Shown here in pieces: positions 7,531-14,907 of a DNA stretch of 26,940 bases. The position numbers were made by a program, and so were the translations under genes. Source of the stretch: an uncultured Oscillospiraceae bacterium (lineage in GTDB: Bacteria > Bacillota > Clostridia > Oscillospirales > JAAYXM01); contig CAKSEF010000021.1 in the NCBI GenBank assembly GCA_934446465.1, positions 1 through 26,940 of the forward strand, in the 5' to 3' direction. Under the pieces are notes generated by a model that worked only from the letters and a program-made list of their open reading frames with translations, searched no databases and had not been told where the DNA came from. Numbering within the stretch: position 1 is the first letter of the stretch; the number at the start of each line of letters is the position of its first letter.

Positions 7531-8493
7531 TCAGCGTTTTTTGCGTATGTCGTCTCCGACAAGAAGGAGCGGAACAAAACTGCCGAAAAGGCGCGACGCG
7601 GTCTGCTCGCCGTAACGCGACTCCGCCTCGGCGCAGTTGAGCGTCGTTATAACAATCATCGGCTTTTTCGCATCAAGTCTTTTGCACAGCAATGAAAAAA
7701 ACGCAGCCGTCGAAACCGACGAGGCTATCTCGGCGCCGAGATTATCGACTATAAGCAGGTCGCAGTTTTCAAAGTCCGAAACTCCGCGCCCCTCGCGCCC
7801 GAACTTTAAATCCTCATATGCCCCGCAGACGGTGTATGCACTCTCGAAAACAACGCTGTTTCCGCGCTTTGACGCCTCGGACGCGATGCACTTTGCAAGA
7901 AACGTTTTTCCGAGACCGCTTTTGCCGTGTATCAGGAGACTTTCGCTTGCGGGAGAAAGATTTAAGGCGTATTCCTTACAGAACGCGAGAACCTCCCGTG
8001 CTTGGGCGCGCGGAGGAATGCTGCCGTCGCTGTGCTCGGGATAGAGAGACAAATCAAACCTGTCAAAGCTTACACCGTCTAAATTCAGTGCGCGGTTTAC
8101 CTCGGCGGCTTTTGCTTTCTTATATTTTTCGTATACGCATCGACAAGGATCTCCGCCGCTGTATCCCGTGTCGTTGCAGATATTGCATGAGTAGTTCGGC
8201 TCTGTCGAGCCGACTTCGTAGCCCGCAGAAACGAGAAGCTCGGCGCGCTCCTTCTGAAGCTCGCCGTTCCTTTTTGCCGAGGCGCGTATGAGAGATGCGG
8301 GGTCAGAACCTGACGAGAAAGACGCGCGTATTATGTCAAACGCCGTGCCTCTCAGTTCTGCGTCAATCTCAGCCACACGCGGGATTTTTGAATATATTTC
8401 CCTTTTTAAGGCACTTGCGCGCGCTTCCTCCGCTATCCGTGCGCGCTCGGTGTCCTTCAGCACTTCATCAAAAAGCTTCTTGTCGTAATTCAT
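7531..8493 (-). CDS. dnaC: DnaC/DnaI-like replicative helicase loader (AAA+ ATPase)
   Basis: A 320-residue AAA+ ATPase of the DnaC/IstB family that loads the replicative helicase onto DNA. A coiled N-terminal half leads to a zinc-finger-like cluster (C103-x2-C106 and C117-x-C119), then the P-loop GKSGLGKT (190-197), Walker B CDLLIVDNLG (Asp250) and sensor-1 ITTLN (Asn286). The C-terminus has the family ending SRLFGSF. IstB of insertion sequences shares the core, but no transposase gene is near and the cysteine cluster and the DnaD-like neighbour fit the chromosomal loader seen in clostridia. AGAGGTGAT (8502-8510) lies eight bases before the ATG and overlaps the stop of the dnaD-like gene; the two genes are 16 bases apart and surely co-transcribed. 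Confidence 0.9.
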   Translation of the reverse strand: MNYDKKLFDEVLKDTERARIAEEARASALKREIYSKIPRVAEIDAELRGTAFDIIRASFSSGSDPASLIRASAKRNGELQKERAELLVSAGYEVGSTEPNYSCNICNDTGYSGGDPCRCVYEKYKKAKAAEVNRALNLDGVSFDRFDLSLYPEHSDGSIPPRAQAREVLAFCKEYALNLSPASESLLIHGKSGLGKTFLAKCIASEASKRGNSVVFESAYTVCGAYEDLKFGREGRGVSDFENCDLLIVDNLGAEIASSVSTAAFFSLLCKRLDAKKPMIVITTLNCAEAESRYGEQTASRLFGSFVPLLLVGDDIRKKR

Positions 8494-8509
8494 CGCGCCG
8501 TATCACCTC

Positions 8510-9445
8510 TTAAACTGAAATATTCTTGCGCCTGTTAATTTCTTTCAGGCGTTCTGCCGCACGCACCGCTTCCGAGTCATCGGTTTTGTTTGCCGTGCGC
8601 GGTTTTACCGGGTGCGAATCGGCCTCCTCGGCGGTTTTATAGCCATGCTCGTGCCATGATGTTATTATCTTATCCATATACCGCCACTTAAGCGAGCCTG
8701 TGTTCACAACCGTTTTATCGTATGCGGAAGCAATAAGCTCGTCCGACATCCCGAGAGACATCCACGACGAAATATATTTCTCCTCGGTGGGCGAGAGTGT
8801 GCGGTCAAATATTCCGAGGAGCTTTGCAATGCGGTTCTTCTCGGCATTTGCCCGTTCGCGCTCGGCGAGATATTCCTCTGCGCGCTTGCAGGTGAGAACG
8901 CCGTCGCGCGCCCAGATTTTGGCGGTCTTTTCTATTGTACGCAGGGTCGGCACGCGGGCAGGGCCGTATTTTGTGCGGTATTCCTCAATACAGTTGGTTA
9001 TGAGAAGACATATCACATCGGCAGGAAGCCCGAGCCAAGAATATATTGAGAGCAGAACCTGTAAGTCAACAGTCGTAAGAAGCTTGCCGAGACTGCTTTC
9101 ACAGAAATCGGCGAGCTGTTTGAACTCGCGGTCGGAGCCTAAATGCTCGGCAACGTCCGCAGATGAATATTCGGGTGCGGAGACCTGCCTCTCGGGTGCG
9201 GACGGGGCATCCCCGCGTCTTATTATTCCGAGAGAAACAAGCGCGTCAACTGCGCGGAGAACATCGTCCTCCGAAAGCGAAAGGCGTTTTGCCGCCGCAC
9301 CGACGTTGATTTCGCATGAATGAGAAAGTATGTAAATATAGAGCAATGCGGCATTACCGTTCCCGCTGTCTAAGAGAAGGTTCACACTGCGCGCGGGTAT
9401 CAGAACATCCCCGCTTTTTGTAAGCTCAACCTTGATTACAGACAT
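8510..9445 (-). CDS. dnaD: DnaD-domain replication initiation protein
   Basis: A 311-residue protein with two DnaD-like domains. The N-terminus (about residues 1-80) looks like a winged helix (AAKRLSLSEDDVLRAVDALVSLGII). Residues about 105-190 form the first DnaD domain. Residues about 207-270 form the second, with the diagnostic tail motif YMDKIITSW (256-264). DnaD/DnaB proteins remodel DNA and bring the helicase loader to the origin or to stalled forks in Firmicutes, which agrees with the loader gene directly downstream. CGGAGAT sits before the ATG and a sigma-A promoter lies about 55 bases upstream, so this is the first gene of the four-gene - strand operon. Phage replication proteins share the fold, but no phage genes surround it. 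Confidence 0.9.
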   Translation of the reverse strand: MSVIKVELTKSGDVLIPARSVNLLLDSGNGNAALLYIYILSHSCEINVGAAAKRLSLSEDDVLRAVDALVSLGIIRRGDAPSAPERQVSAPEYSSADVAEHLGSDREFKQLADFCESSLGKLLTTVDLQVLLSIYSWLGLPADVICLLITNCIEEYRTKYGPARVPTLRTIEKTAKIWARDGVLTCKRAEEYLAERERANAEKNRIAKLLGIFDRTLSPTEEKYISSWMSLGMSDELIASAYDKTVVNTGSLKWRYMDKIITSWHEHGYKTAEEADSHPVKPRTANKTDDSEAVRAAERLKEINRRKNISV

Positions 9446-9501
9446 ATTTTATCTCCGATATATCATATTTATAAAAAGACACCGTCCAATTTACATATTA
9501 C

Positions 9502-9530
9502 ATTATACTTTCTTTTTCTCTTTTCGTAAA
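9502..9530 (-). promoter_or_regulatory. sigma-A promoter of the dnaD-dnaC-dac operon
   Basis: On the - strand -35 TTTACG (9525-9530), a 17-base spacer and -10 TATAAT (9502-9507) are placed about 56 bases before the dnaD-like ATG. It faces away from the LysR gene promoter; together they make a divergent region at 9446-9649. Confidence 0.7.
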
Positions 9531-9578
9531 TAGACGAAGCGTAAAAATTTTGAAAATTATATTTTTTTGTCGCAATTC

Positions 9579-9607
9579 TTGACTTTATACAAAAAATTTG
9601 TTAATAT
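9579..9607 (+). promoter_or_regulatory. sigma-A promoter of the LysR-type regulator gene
   Basis: -35 TTGACT (9579-9584), 17-base spacer and -10 TAATAT (9602-9607). The candidate operator at 9604-9626 starts within the -10, which suits negative autoregulation. Confidence 0.75.
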
Positions 9608-9626
9608 ATCGATATAGTTTTATCGA
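9604..9626 (-). promoter_or_regulatory. candidate LysR-regulator operator, copy 1
   Basis: Read on the - strand this 23-bp site matches the site at 10584-10606 at 20 of 23 positions, including two CGATA units 14 bases apart. It overlaps the -10 and start region of the regulator's own promoter, as expected for an autorepressed LysR-type gene. Binding is inferred. Confidence 0.55.
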
Positions 9627-9649
9627 ATTTGATTTGAGAGGCTTTTGCA

Positions 9650-10576
9650 ATGAATTTACTGCATCTGAAATACGCGATTGAGGTTGAAAAAACACAATCG
9701 ATTTCGCAGGCAGCGGAAAATCTCTATATGGGGCAGCCGAACCTGTCGCGCGCTTTAAAGGAACTCGAATCCTCGCTTGGAATCACCGTATTCAAGAGAA
9801 CGTCAAAGGGCGTTTTTCCGACGGAGCGCGGAGTTGAGTTTTTGCAATACGCGCGTTCCATAGTTTCTCAGGTCAATGATTTGGAAGCACGTTTTTCGAG
9901 CAAAGCGTCCGATTCGGAGGGTTTTTTTCTGTCTGCGCCGAGAACGTCATATATTGCCATTGCGTTTTCAAAGTTCGCGTCCTCGCTTGGAAAGGACGCC
10001 CCCCTCTCTCTCGGCTTTTATGAGACAAATTCGATTAACGCCGTGAGAAATATCGATGAGGGAACAAGCCGTATATCAATTATAAGATATGATAAAGCGC
10101 ACGAGCAGTATTTCCTCGATTACCTGCGCGACCATGAGCTTGCACATGAAGAGTTGTGGTCGTTTTCCCACCTTGTTGTGGTGAGCAAGGATTCACCGCT
10201 TGCATCCCTTGAGAAGCTGACACGGGAGGATCTCATGGACTACACGGAAATCCGCAGAACGGATATGCCCGTGCCATATCTGCTCCAGTCGTCCGATTCG
10301 GATTCCGCAAGCAAACGTCAGATAAGTATTTACGAGCGCGGAAGCCAATTCGAGCTCCTCTCCGGAATACCGAACACATATATGCTCGTCTCGCCGATAC
10401 CCGATAAAATCCTCACGCGCTATAACCTCGTGCTACGGCGATGCGAAGGTGTGGATGATGTTTATAAAGACGTACTCGTCTATAAAAATAAACATAAAAT
10501 TACCGAAATTGAGAAAAAATTCCTCGAAGCTCTCGCTAATGAGCAAAAGAAGATATCAATAAAAAAATATAGATAA
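9650..10576 (+). CDS. LysR-type transcriptional regulator
   Basis: A 308-residue LysR-type regulator. The N-terminal winged helix is clear at residues 1-65: SISQAAENLYMGQPNLSRAL is the helix-turn-helix, followed by LESSLGITVFKRTSKGVFPTERG. The rest is the effector-binding domain. GAGAGG (9636-9641) precedes the ATG by eight bases. The gene sits directly upstream of, and co-directional with, an iron-containing alcohol dehydrogenase and the two promoters share a 23-bp motif, so this regulator probably controls the dehydrogenase and itself. The inducer is unknown. The start codon is followed by LLHLKYAIEVEKTQ, the usual family beginning, so the start is firm. Confidence 0.93.
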   Translation: MNLLHLKYAIEVEKTQSISQAAENLYMGQPNLSRALKELESSLGITVFKRTSKGVFPTERGVEFLQYARSIVSQVNDLEARFSSKASDSEGFFLSAPRTSYIAIAFSKFASSLGKDAPLSLGFYETNSINAVRNIDEGTSRISIIRYDKAHEQYFLDYLRDHELAHEELWSFSHLVVVSKDSPLASLEKLTREDLMDYTEIRRTDMPVPYLLQSSDSDSASKRQISIYERGSQFELLSGIPNTYMLVSPIPDKILTRYNLVLRRCEGVDDVYKDVLVYKNKHKITEIEKKFLEALANEQKKISIKKYR

Positions 10577-10583
10577 ATGTATA

Positions 10584-10606
10584 TCGATAAAAACATAACG
10601 ATATAT
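10584..10606 (+). promoter_or_regulatory. candidate LysR-regulator operator, copy 2
   Basis: A 23-bp site: left part TCGATAAAA, right part CGATATAT, six bases between, of which ATA also matches copy 1. Relative to the predicted transcription start near 10653 its centre is about -58, the usual position of an activating LysR-type site. Confidence 0.55.
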
Positions 10607-10617
10607 ATTTTTAACAT

Positions 10618-10646
10618 TTCACTTTTCCGTTTTTGAGATGTATAAT
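10618..10646 (+). promoter_or_regulatory. promoter of the alcohol dehydrogenase gene
   Basis: A perfect -10 TATAAT (10641-10646) is preceded at 17 bases by a poor -35 (TTCACT, 10618-10623). A weak -35 with a good -10 is typical of promoters needing an activator, here probably the adjacent LysR-type protein. Confidence 0.65.
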
Positions 10647-10678
10647 GTAAATACAAAAAAGAAACGGAGGAAAAGAAA

Positions 10679-11854
10679 ATGGCAAGATTCACTTTACCGA
10701 GAGACATTTACTACGGAAAAGGCACGCTTGAGGTACTTAAGACACTTAAAGGAAAGCGTGCGATAATTGTAGTCGGCGGCGGTTCTATGAAACGCTTTGG
10801 GTTTCTGGGACGCGCAGAGGATTATTTGAAGAGCGCGGGAATCGAAGTCCGCCTCTTTGAGAACGTTGAACCCGACCCTTCGGTTGAGACTGTTATGCGC
10901 GGAGCTGAGGCAATGCGCGAGTTTGAGCCGGACCTCATAATTTCAATGGGCGGCGGTTCACCTATAGATGCCGCTAAGGCAATGTGGGTATTCTATGAAT
11001 ATCCCGAAACATCGTTCGAGGACTTAATCACACCGTTCAGCTTCCCCGAGCTCCGCAAGAAAGCTAAGTTCATAGCAATCCCGTCAACATCGGGAACAGC
11101 TACGGAGGTTACAGCGTTCTCGGTTATTACGGATTATCAGAAGGGCATTAAGTATCCGCTTGCGGACTTTAACATTACGCCCGATATCGCAATAGTAGAC
11201 CCCGACCTTGCGGAAACCATGCCGCAAAAGCTCGTGGCACATACGGGAATGGACGCATTGACTCATGCTATCGAGGCATATGTTTCCACGCTCAACTCGC
11301 CGTTTACCGACCCGCTCGCATTAAAGGCGATTAAGATGGTATTCGGATATCTTAAAGAATCGTTTGACGGCGACATGAAGGCCCGCGAAGAGATGCACTA
11401 TGCACAGTGTCTCGCCGGAATGGCGTTCTCGAACGCACTTCTCGGAATTGTACACTCAATGGCACATAAGACAGGCGCGGCATTCAGCACCGGTCATATC
11501 CCGCACGGCTGTGCAAACGCAATTTATCTCCCCTATGTAATCAGGTATAACGCGAAAGAAGCAAAGGCAAGATATGCCGATATAGCACGCGACGCAGGTC
11601 TTGAGGGCAAGACAGACGACGAACTCGTTGCGGCACTCTGCGCAAAGATTGACGAGTTTAACCGCTACCTCGGAATCCCGAAGACGCTCCGCGAGTTCGG
11701 AATCAACGAGGCTGAGTTCAAAGAGAAGGTAGCACGCATTTCAGAAAACGCTGTCGGAGACGCCTGCACAGGCTCGAACCCGCGCGCAATCACACCCGCC
11801 GAGATGGAGAAGCTGTTTAACTGCATCTACTACGGCACAGAAGTCGATTTCTAA
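10679..11854 (+). CDS. iron-containing (type III) alcohol dehydrogenase, butanol dehydrogenase-like
   Basis: A 391-residue group III alcohol dehydrogenase that reduces an aldehyde to an alcohol with NAD(P)H in the cytoplasm. The nucleotide-binding GGGSPIDAAKA (91-101) is present and the four metal ligands are intact: Asp192 and His196 in MDALTHAIEA, His263 in GIVHSMAHKTG, and His276 in IPHGCANA. The beginning MARFTLPRDIYYGKG and the length closely resemble the NADPH-dependent butanol/ethanol dehydrogenases of solventogenic clostridia, from memory. GGAGG lies before the ATG. The dyad at 11865-11889 closes the gene as a single-gene transcript under the LysR-type regulator. The true substrate (ethanol, butanol or a sugar-derived aldehyde) is not fixed by sequence. 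Confidence 0.94.
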   Translation: MARFTLPRDIYYGKGTLEVLKTLKGKRAIIVVGGGSMKRFGFLGRAEDYLKSAGIEVRLFENVEPDPSVETVMRGAEAMREFEPDLIISMGGGSPIDAAKAMWVFYEYPETSFEDLITPFSFPELRKKAKFIAIPSTSGTATEVTAFSVITDYQKGIKYPLADFNITPDIAIVDPDLAETMPQKLVAHTGMDALTHAIEAYVSTLNSPFTDPLALKAIKMVFGYLKESFDGDMKAREEMHYAQCLAGMAFSNALLGIVHSMAHKTGAAFSTGHIPHGCANAIYLPYVIRYNAKEAKARYADIARDAGLEGKTDDELVAALCAKIDEFNRYLGIPKTLREFGINEAEFKEKVARISENAVGDACTGSNPRAITPAEMEKLFNCIYYGTEVDF

Positions 11855-11864
11855 TAAAGATTAC

Positions 11865-11889
11865 GGGGAGCGGATGAACTCCGCTCCCC
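11865..11889 (+). terminator. GC-rich hairpin after the alcohol dehydrogenase gene
   Basis: GGGGAGCGGA (11865-11874) pairs perfectly with TCCGCTCCCC (11880-11889) around TGAAC. No T run follows, so termination may be incomplete. Confidence 0.6.
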
Positions 11890-11902
11890 ACATTGACCGC
11901 CG

Positions 11903-11932
11903 AAGACATATCTTTGATATGTTGATTATACA
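11903..11932 (+). promoter_or_regulatory. putative promoter of nfnA-nfnB-rex
   Basis: -10 TATACA (11927-11932) with a fair -35 AAGACA (11903-11908) at an 18-base spacer. It is the best candidate in the 156-base gap after the dehydrogenase gene and would give a leader of about 90 bases. Confidence 0.45.
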
Positions 11933-11936
11933 ACAA
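11919..11936. promoter_or_regulatory. candidate Rex operator over the nfn promoter
   Basis: ATGTTGATTATACAACAA matches 10 of the 14 fixed positions of the clostridial Rex consensus TTGTTAA-N4-TTAACAA and has a clean dyad, TGTTG-N6-CAACA. It covers the -10. The gene for Rex is the third gene downstream, so autoregulation is plausible. Confidence 0.45.
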
Positions 11937-11961
11937 AGCTTTTCGGGAAAACCGAAAGGCT
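11937..11961 (+). other. hairpin in the nfnA leader
   Basis: Arms 11937-11946 and 11952-11961 can form ten pairs in RNA, one of them U-G, around GAAAA. It lies about 65 bases upstream of the ribosome site. There is no T run, so it is not a terminator; an mRNA stabiliser is possible. Confidence 0.35.
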
Positions 11962-12028
11962 CTGTTTGCGTGTCGGGGATATGTTCTTGGGGATTAAAGA
12001 GTAAAGAAAAATGAAAGGAAAAGGCTTT

Positions 12029-12871
12029 ATGTACAAAATTGTAAAAAAGCAGGTGCTGAATCCTACCGTCGTGCGCATGGACATCGATGCTCCGGCAGTA
12101 GCAAAAAAGGCTGAACCGGGCCAGTTCATTATCCTCCGCGTCGACGGCGAAGGAGAACGTATTCCGCTCACGGTCGCGGACTTTGACAGAGAAGCGGGTA
12201 CGGTTTCGATTATCTTCCAGATAGTCGGAGCGACTACGGAAGCCCTTGCGCACAAGAACGAGGGAGAATACATTGCCGACTTCGCAGGCCCGCTCGGACG
12301 TCCGACCGAGACTGACGGAATCAAAACGGTTGCCGTTGTCGGCGGCGGAGTGGGAAGCGCGATCGCGTACCCCGTCGCAAAGAAGCTCCACGAGCTCGGC
12401 GCGCACGTTGACGCAATCGTCGGATTCAGAACTCATGACCTCGTAATACTCGAGGACGAGTTTAAAAAGGCAAGTACGGAGATGTATCTCCTTACGGATG
12501 ACGGCTCATACGGAGAAAAGGGACTTGTAACAGAAGCGCTCCGCCGTCTCATAGAAAGCGGAAGAAAATACGATGAGGTAATAGCTATCGGACCGCTCCC
12601 GATGATGAAGTTTGTATGCCTCCTCACGAAAGAATTTGGAATTAAGACGACCGTCAGCATGAATCCGATTATGATAGACGGAACGGGAATGTGCGGCGGC
12701 TGCCGTCTTACCGTCGGCGGAGAAACCAAGTTTGCCTGCGTAGACGGCCCCGACTTTGACGGACACAAAATCGACTTTGACGAGGCAATGAAGCGCTCGT
12801 CCATGTACCGTGATTTTGAACGTCATGCACACGAAGAGACCTGCAATCTCTTTAAAAAGGAGGTTAAATAG
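12029..12871 (+). CDS. nfnA: NfnA: ferredoxin-NADP+ oxidoreductase, small (FAD, 2Fe-2S) subunit
   Basis: A 280-residue subunit of NADH-dependent reduced ferredoxin:NADP+ oxidoreductase, which by electron bifurcation couples NADH and reduced ferredoxin to NADP+ reduction. The start at 12029 is preferred: MYKIVKKQVLNPTV is the family beginning and AAAGGAAAAGG (12014-12024) is its ribosome site; an in-frame ATG at 12011 would put that site inside the gene. The FAD-binding beta-barrel is residues 1-95 (AGPLG at 86-90), the NAD-binding Rossmann motif VAVVGGGVGSAIAY is 101-114, and the cluster region is C222-x2-C225 with C237 (MCGGCRLTVGG). The dihydroorotate dehydrogenase electron-transfer subunit PyrK shares this fold, but nfnB directly downstream decides in favour of Nfn. 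Confidence 0.92.
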   Translation: MYKIVKKQVLNPTVVRMDIDAPAVAKKAEPGQFIILRVDGEGERIPLTVADFDREAGTVSIIFQIVGATTEALAHKNEGEYIADFAGPLGRPTETDGIKTVAVVGGGVGSAIAYPVAKKLHELGAHVDAIVGFRTHDLVILEDEFKKASTEMYLLTDDGSYGEKGLVTEALRRLIESGRKYDEVIAIGPLPMMKFVCLLTKEFGIKTTVSMNPIMIDGTGMCGGCRLTVGGETKFACVDGPDFDGHKIDFDEAMKRSSMYRDFERHAHEETCNLFKKEVK

Positions 12872-12873
12872 CC

Positions 12874-14259
12874 ATGCCGAATATGTCGCTTAAGAAAAAT
12901 GAAATGCCTCAGCAGGCTCCTGATGTAAGAAGCCGCAATTTTGAAGAGGTTGCGCTCGGCTATACCGAGGAACAGGCAATCGACGAGGCAAAAAGATGCT
13001 TGAACTGCAAAAACCGTCCGTGCGTAAACGGATGCCCCGTATCGGTAAAAATCCCCGAGTTCATTGCAAAAATGGCAGAGGGTAAATTCGAGGAAGCGTA
13101 TCAGGTTATCACCGCAACAAACTCGCTCCCCGCAGTCTGCGGACGTGTCTGCCCGCAGGAAACGCAGTGTGAGTCGAAGTGCATCCGCGGTATAAAGGGC
13201 GAGCCTGTCGGAATCGGACGGCTCGAGAGATTTGCCGCCGACTGGCATAACGCACACTCAAAGGAAAAGGCACAGGCTCCGAAAAAGAACGGGCACCGCG
13301 TTGCCGTAATCGGCTCCGGCCCTTCGGGACTTGCATGCGCAGGCTCGCTTGCAAAGCTCGGATACGAGGTAACGGTATTTGAAGCGCTCCACGTGGCGGG
13401 CGGAGTTCTTACCTACGGAATCCCGGAATTCAGACTTCCGAAGTCTGTTGTCCGCCGTGAAATAGAGACTCTCTCCGAACTCGGAGTTAAAATTGAAACA
13501 AATATGATTATCGGCAAAACGCTCGCTGTTGACGACCTGTTCGACGACGGCTTCGAGGCGGTGTTCATCGGCTCGGGCGCAGGTCTCCCGATGTTTATGA
13601 AGATACCGGGCGAGAACCTCAAGGGCGTATACTCGGCAAACGAATTTCTTACAAGAATCAACCTCATGGGTGCATTCCGCGATGATTCCAAAACGCCCGT
13701 GTTCCATGCAAAGAAGGTAACGGTGGTAGGCGGCGGCAACGTCGCAATGGACGCGGCACGCTGTGCGCGCCGAATCGGAGCCGACGTTACGATAGTGTAC
13801 AGAAGAACGGAAAAAGAACTCCCCGCACGCCGTGAAGAAGTTGAGCACGCAATGGAGGAAGGCATCGAGTTTAAGTTCCTCACAGGCCCGATTGAAATAG
13901 AAGGCACGGATGACGGCTGGGTATCGGGCATGAAATGCCAGGAAATGCGCCTCTCCGAGCCTGATGCGTCAGGCCGTGCAAGACCCGTTCCGGTTGAGGG
14001 AAGCGTATTCGATATCCCGTGCGACTGCGTGATTATGGCGCTCGGCACAAGCCCGAACCCGCTTATCAAGTCCACCACAGACGGTCTTGAAACTCAGAAG
14101 TGGGGCGGAATCGTTGCCGACGATGACGGACTCACAAGCCGTAAAAATGTCTGGGCAGGCGGCGATGCCGTAACCGGTGCCGCTACGGTAATACTTGCTA
14201 TGGGAGCGGGAAAAACAGCCGCCGAGGCAATCGACCGCACGCTCTCGGAGAATAAATAA
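12874..14259 (+). CDS. nfnB: NfnB: ferredoxin-NADP+ oxidoreductase, large (FAD, two 4Fe-4S) subunit
   Basis: A 461-residue flavoprotein of the glutamate synthase small-subunit family; these are often misannotated as GltA or GltD. Two [4Fe-4S] sites are visible: C42-x2-C45-x4-C50-x3-C54 and C89-x3-C93-x5-C99-x3-C103. A dinucleotide motif for FAD (GSGPSGLACAG, 147-157) and a second one for NADPH (VVGGGNVAMDAARCA, around residue 288) follow, and the end carries the FAD-site GDAVTGAATVILAMGAGK. AAGGAGG (12857-12863) sits inside the end of nfnA and only two bases separate the genes. No glutamate synthase large subunit is present, and NfnA adjacency identifies it as the bifurcating enzyme's large subunit. 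Confidence 0.93.
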   Translation: MPNMSLKKNEMPQQAPDVRSRNFEEVALGYTEEQAIDEAKRCLNCKNRPCVNGCPVSVKIPEFIAKMAEGKFEEAYQVITATNSLPAVCGRVCPQETQCESKCIRGIKGEPVGIGRLERFAADWHNAHSKEKAQAPKKNGHRVAVIGSGPSGLACAGSLAKLGYEVTVFEALHVAGGVLTYGIPEFRLPKSVVRREIETLSELGVKIETNMIIGKTLAVDDLFDDGFEAVFIGSGAGLPMFMKIPGENLKGVYSANEFLTRINLMGAFRDDSKTPVFHAKKVTVVGGGNVAMDAARCARRIGADVTIVYRRTEKELPARREEVEHAMEEGIEFKFLTGPIEIEGTDDGWVSGMKCQEMRLSEPDASGRARPVPVEGSVFDIPCDCVIMALGTSPNPLIKSTTDGLETQKWGGIVADDDGLTSRKNVWAGGDAVTGAATVILAMGAGKTAAEAIDRTLSENK

Positions 14260-14260
14260 T

Positions 14261-14869
14261 ATGTATCCTAAGGTTTCTAAGTCAACGATTCAGCGTCTTC
14301 CGGCATATCTCAGATATTTGCAGACACTCAACGCCGATGAAAACTCAAATATTTCGTCCGCCGCGATAGCCTCCGCGCTCTCGCTCAACGAAGTGCAGGT
14401 GAGAAAAGACCTGGCATCCGTTGCGACGGCGGGGCGCCCGCGGGTGGGGTATAATGCGTGCGATTTGATGGCACAGCTTAAAAAATACCTCGGCTATGAC
14501 GTCCGCAGAAACGCCGTAATCGTCGGCGCGGGAAAGCTCGGACGTGCGCTCATGGACTATTCGGGTTTTGCGGGATACGGGATTAGCATCGTCGCGGCAT
14601 TTGACAAGGACAAAAAAATAATCGAGTCCGATGAGCGGATATTCGATATTTCGCGCATAGAGAGCGTGTGCCTTGAAAAGAAAGCTGAGATAGGCATTAT
14701 AACTGTACCGCACGAATTTGCCCAGGAAGCGTGCGATATGCTTGTAAAGAGCGGAATACGCGCCGTCTGGAATTTTGCGCCCGCGCACATAATCGTGCCC
14801 GACGGAGTGCTCGTCCAGAATGAGAATATGGCGGCGTCGCTGGCTATACTTTCAAACCACTTGTCATAA
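14261..14869 (+). CDS. rex: Rex: NADH/NAD+-sensing transcriptional repressor
   Basis: A 202-residue Rex repressor. Rex binds DNA when NADH/NAD+ is low and leaves it when NADH rises. The start at 14261 is one base after the nfnB stop with GGAG (14247-14250) upstream; it begins MYPKVSKSTIQRLPAYLRYL as in the family, whereas the longer in-frame start at 14195 would overlap nfnB heavily. The winged helix covers residues 1-80, with the recognition helix VQVRKDLASV. The Rossmann half has GAGKLGRAL (89-97) and Asp115 after the second strand. The usual SYFGxFGxxGxGY segment reads SVATAGRPRVGY here, a modest departure. As the last gene of the nfnAB operon it is likely to repress its own operon. Confidence 0.93.
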   Translation: MYPKVSKSTIQRLPAYLRYLQTLNADENSNISSAAIASALSLNEVQVRKDLASVATAGRPRVGYNACDLMAQLKKYLGYDVRRNAVIVGAGKLGRALMDYSGFAGYGISIVAAFDKDKKIIESDERIFDISRIESVCLEKKAEIGIITVPHEFAQEACDMLVKSGIRAVWNFAPAHIIVPDGVLVQNENMAASLAILSNHLS

Positions 14870-14870
14870 T

Positions 14871-14904
14871 AAAACCCCCGCGGGATTCTTCCCGCGGGGG
14901 TTTT
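14871..14904. terminator. bidirectional terminator between rex and the DUF1540 gene
   Basis: CCCCCGCGGGA (14875-14885) and TCCCGCGGGGG (14890-14900) pair perfectly around TTCT; the stem extends by four A-T pairs to 14871 and 14904, giving T runs on both strands. It serves the converging rex and DUF1540 genes. Confidence 0.93.
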
Positions 14905-14907
14905 CGG

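Noticed and set aside
7531..8493. IstB-type insertion sequence helper
   Set aside because: Same ATPase core, but there is no IstA transposase or inverted repeat, and the DnaD-like neighbour and cysteine cluster fit the helicase loader.
8700..9323. 207-codon frame on the + strand opposite the dnaD-like gene
   Set aside because: Serine/arginine-rich composition typical of a shadow frame; the opposite strand has clear DnaD domains.
9598..9607. TTGTTAA Rex half-site in the LysR gene promoter
   Set aside because: Only one half matches; the following bases do not give the second half, and the sequence is explained by spacer and -10.
12029..12871. PyrK (dihydroorotate dehydrogenase electron-transfer subunit)
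   Set aside because: The fold is shared, but no pyrD is adjacent and the nfnB gene follows by two bases.
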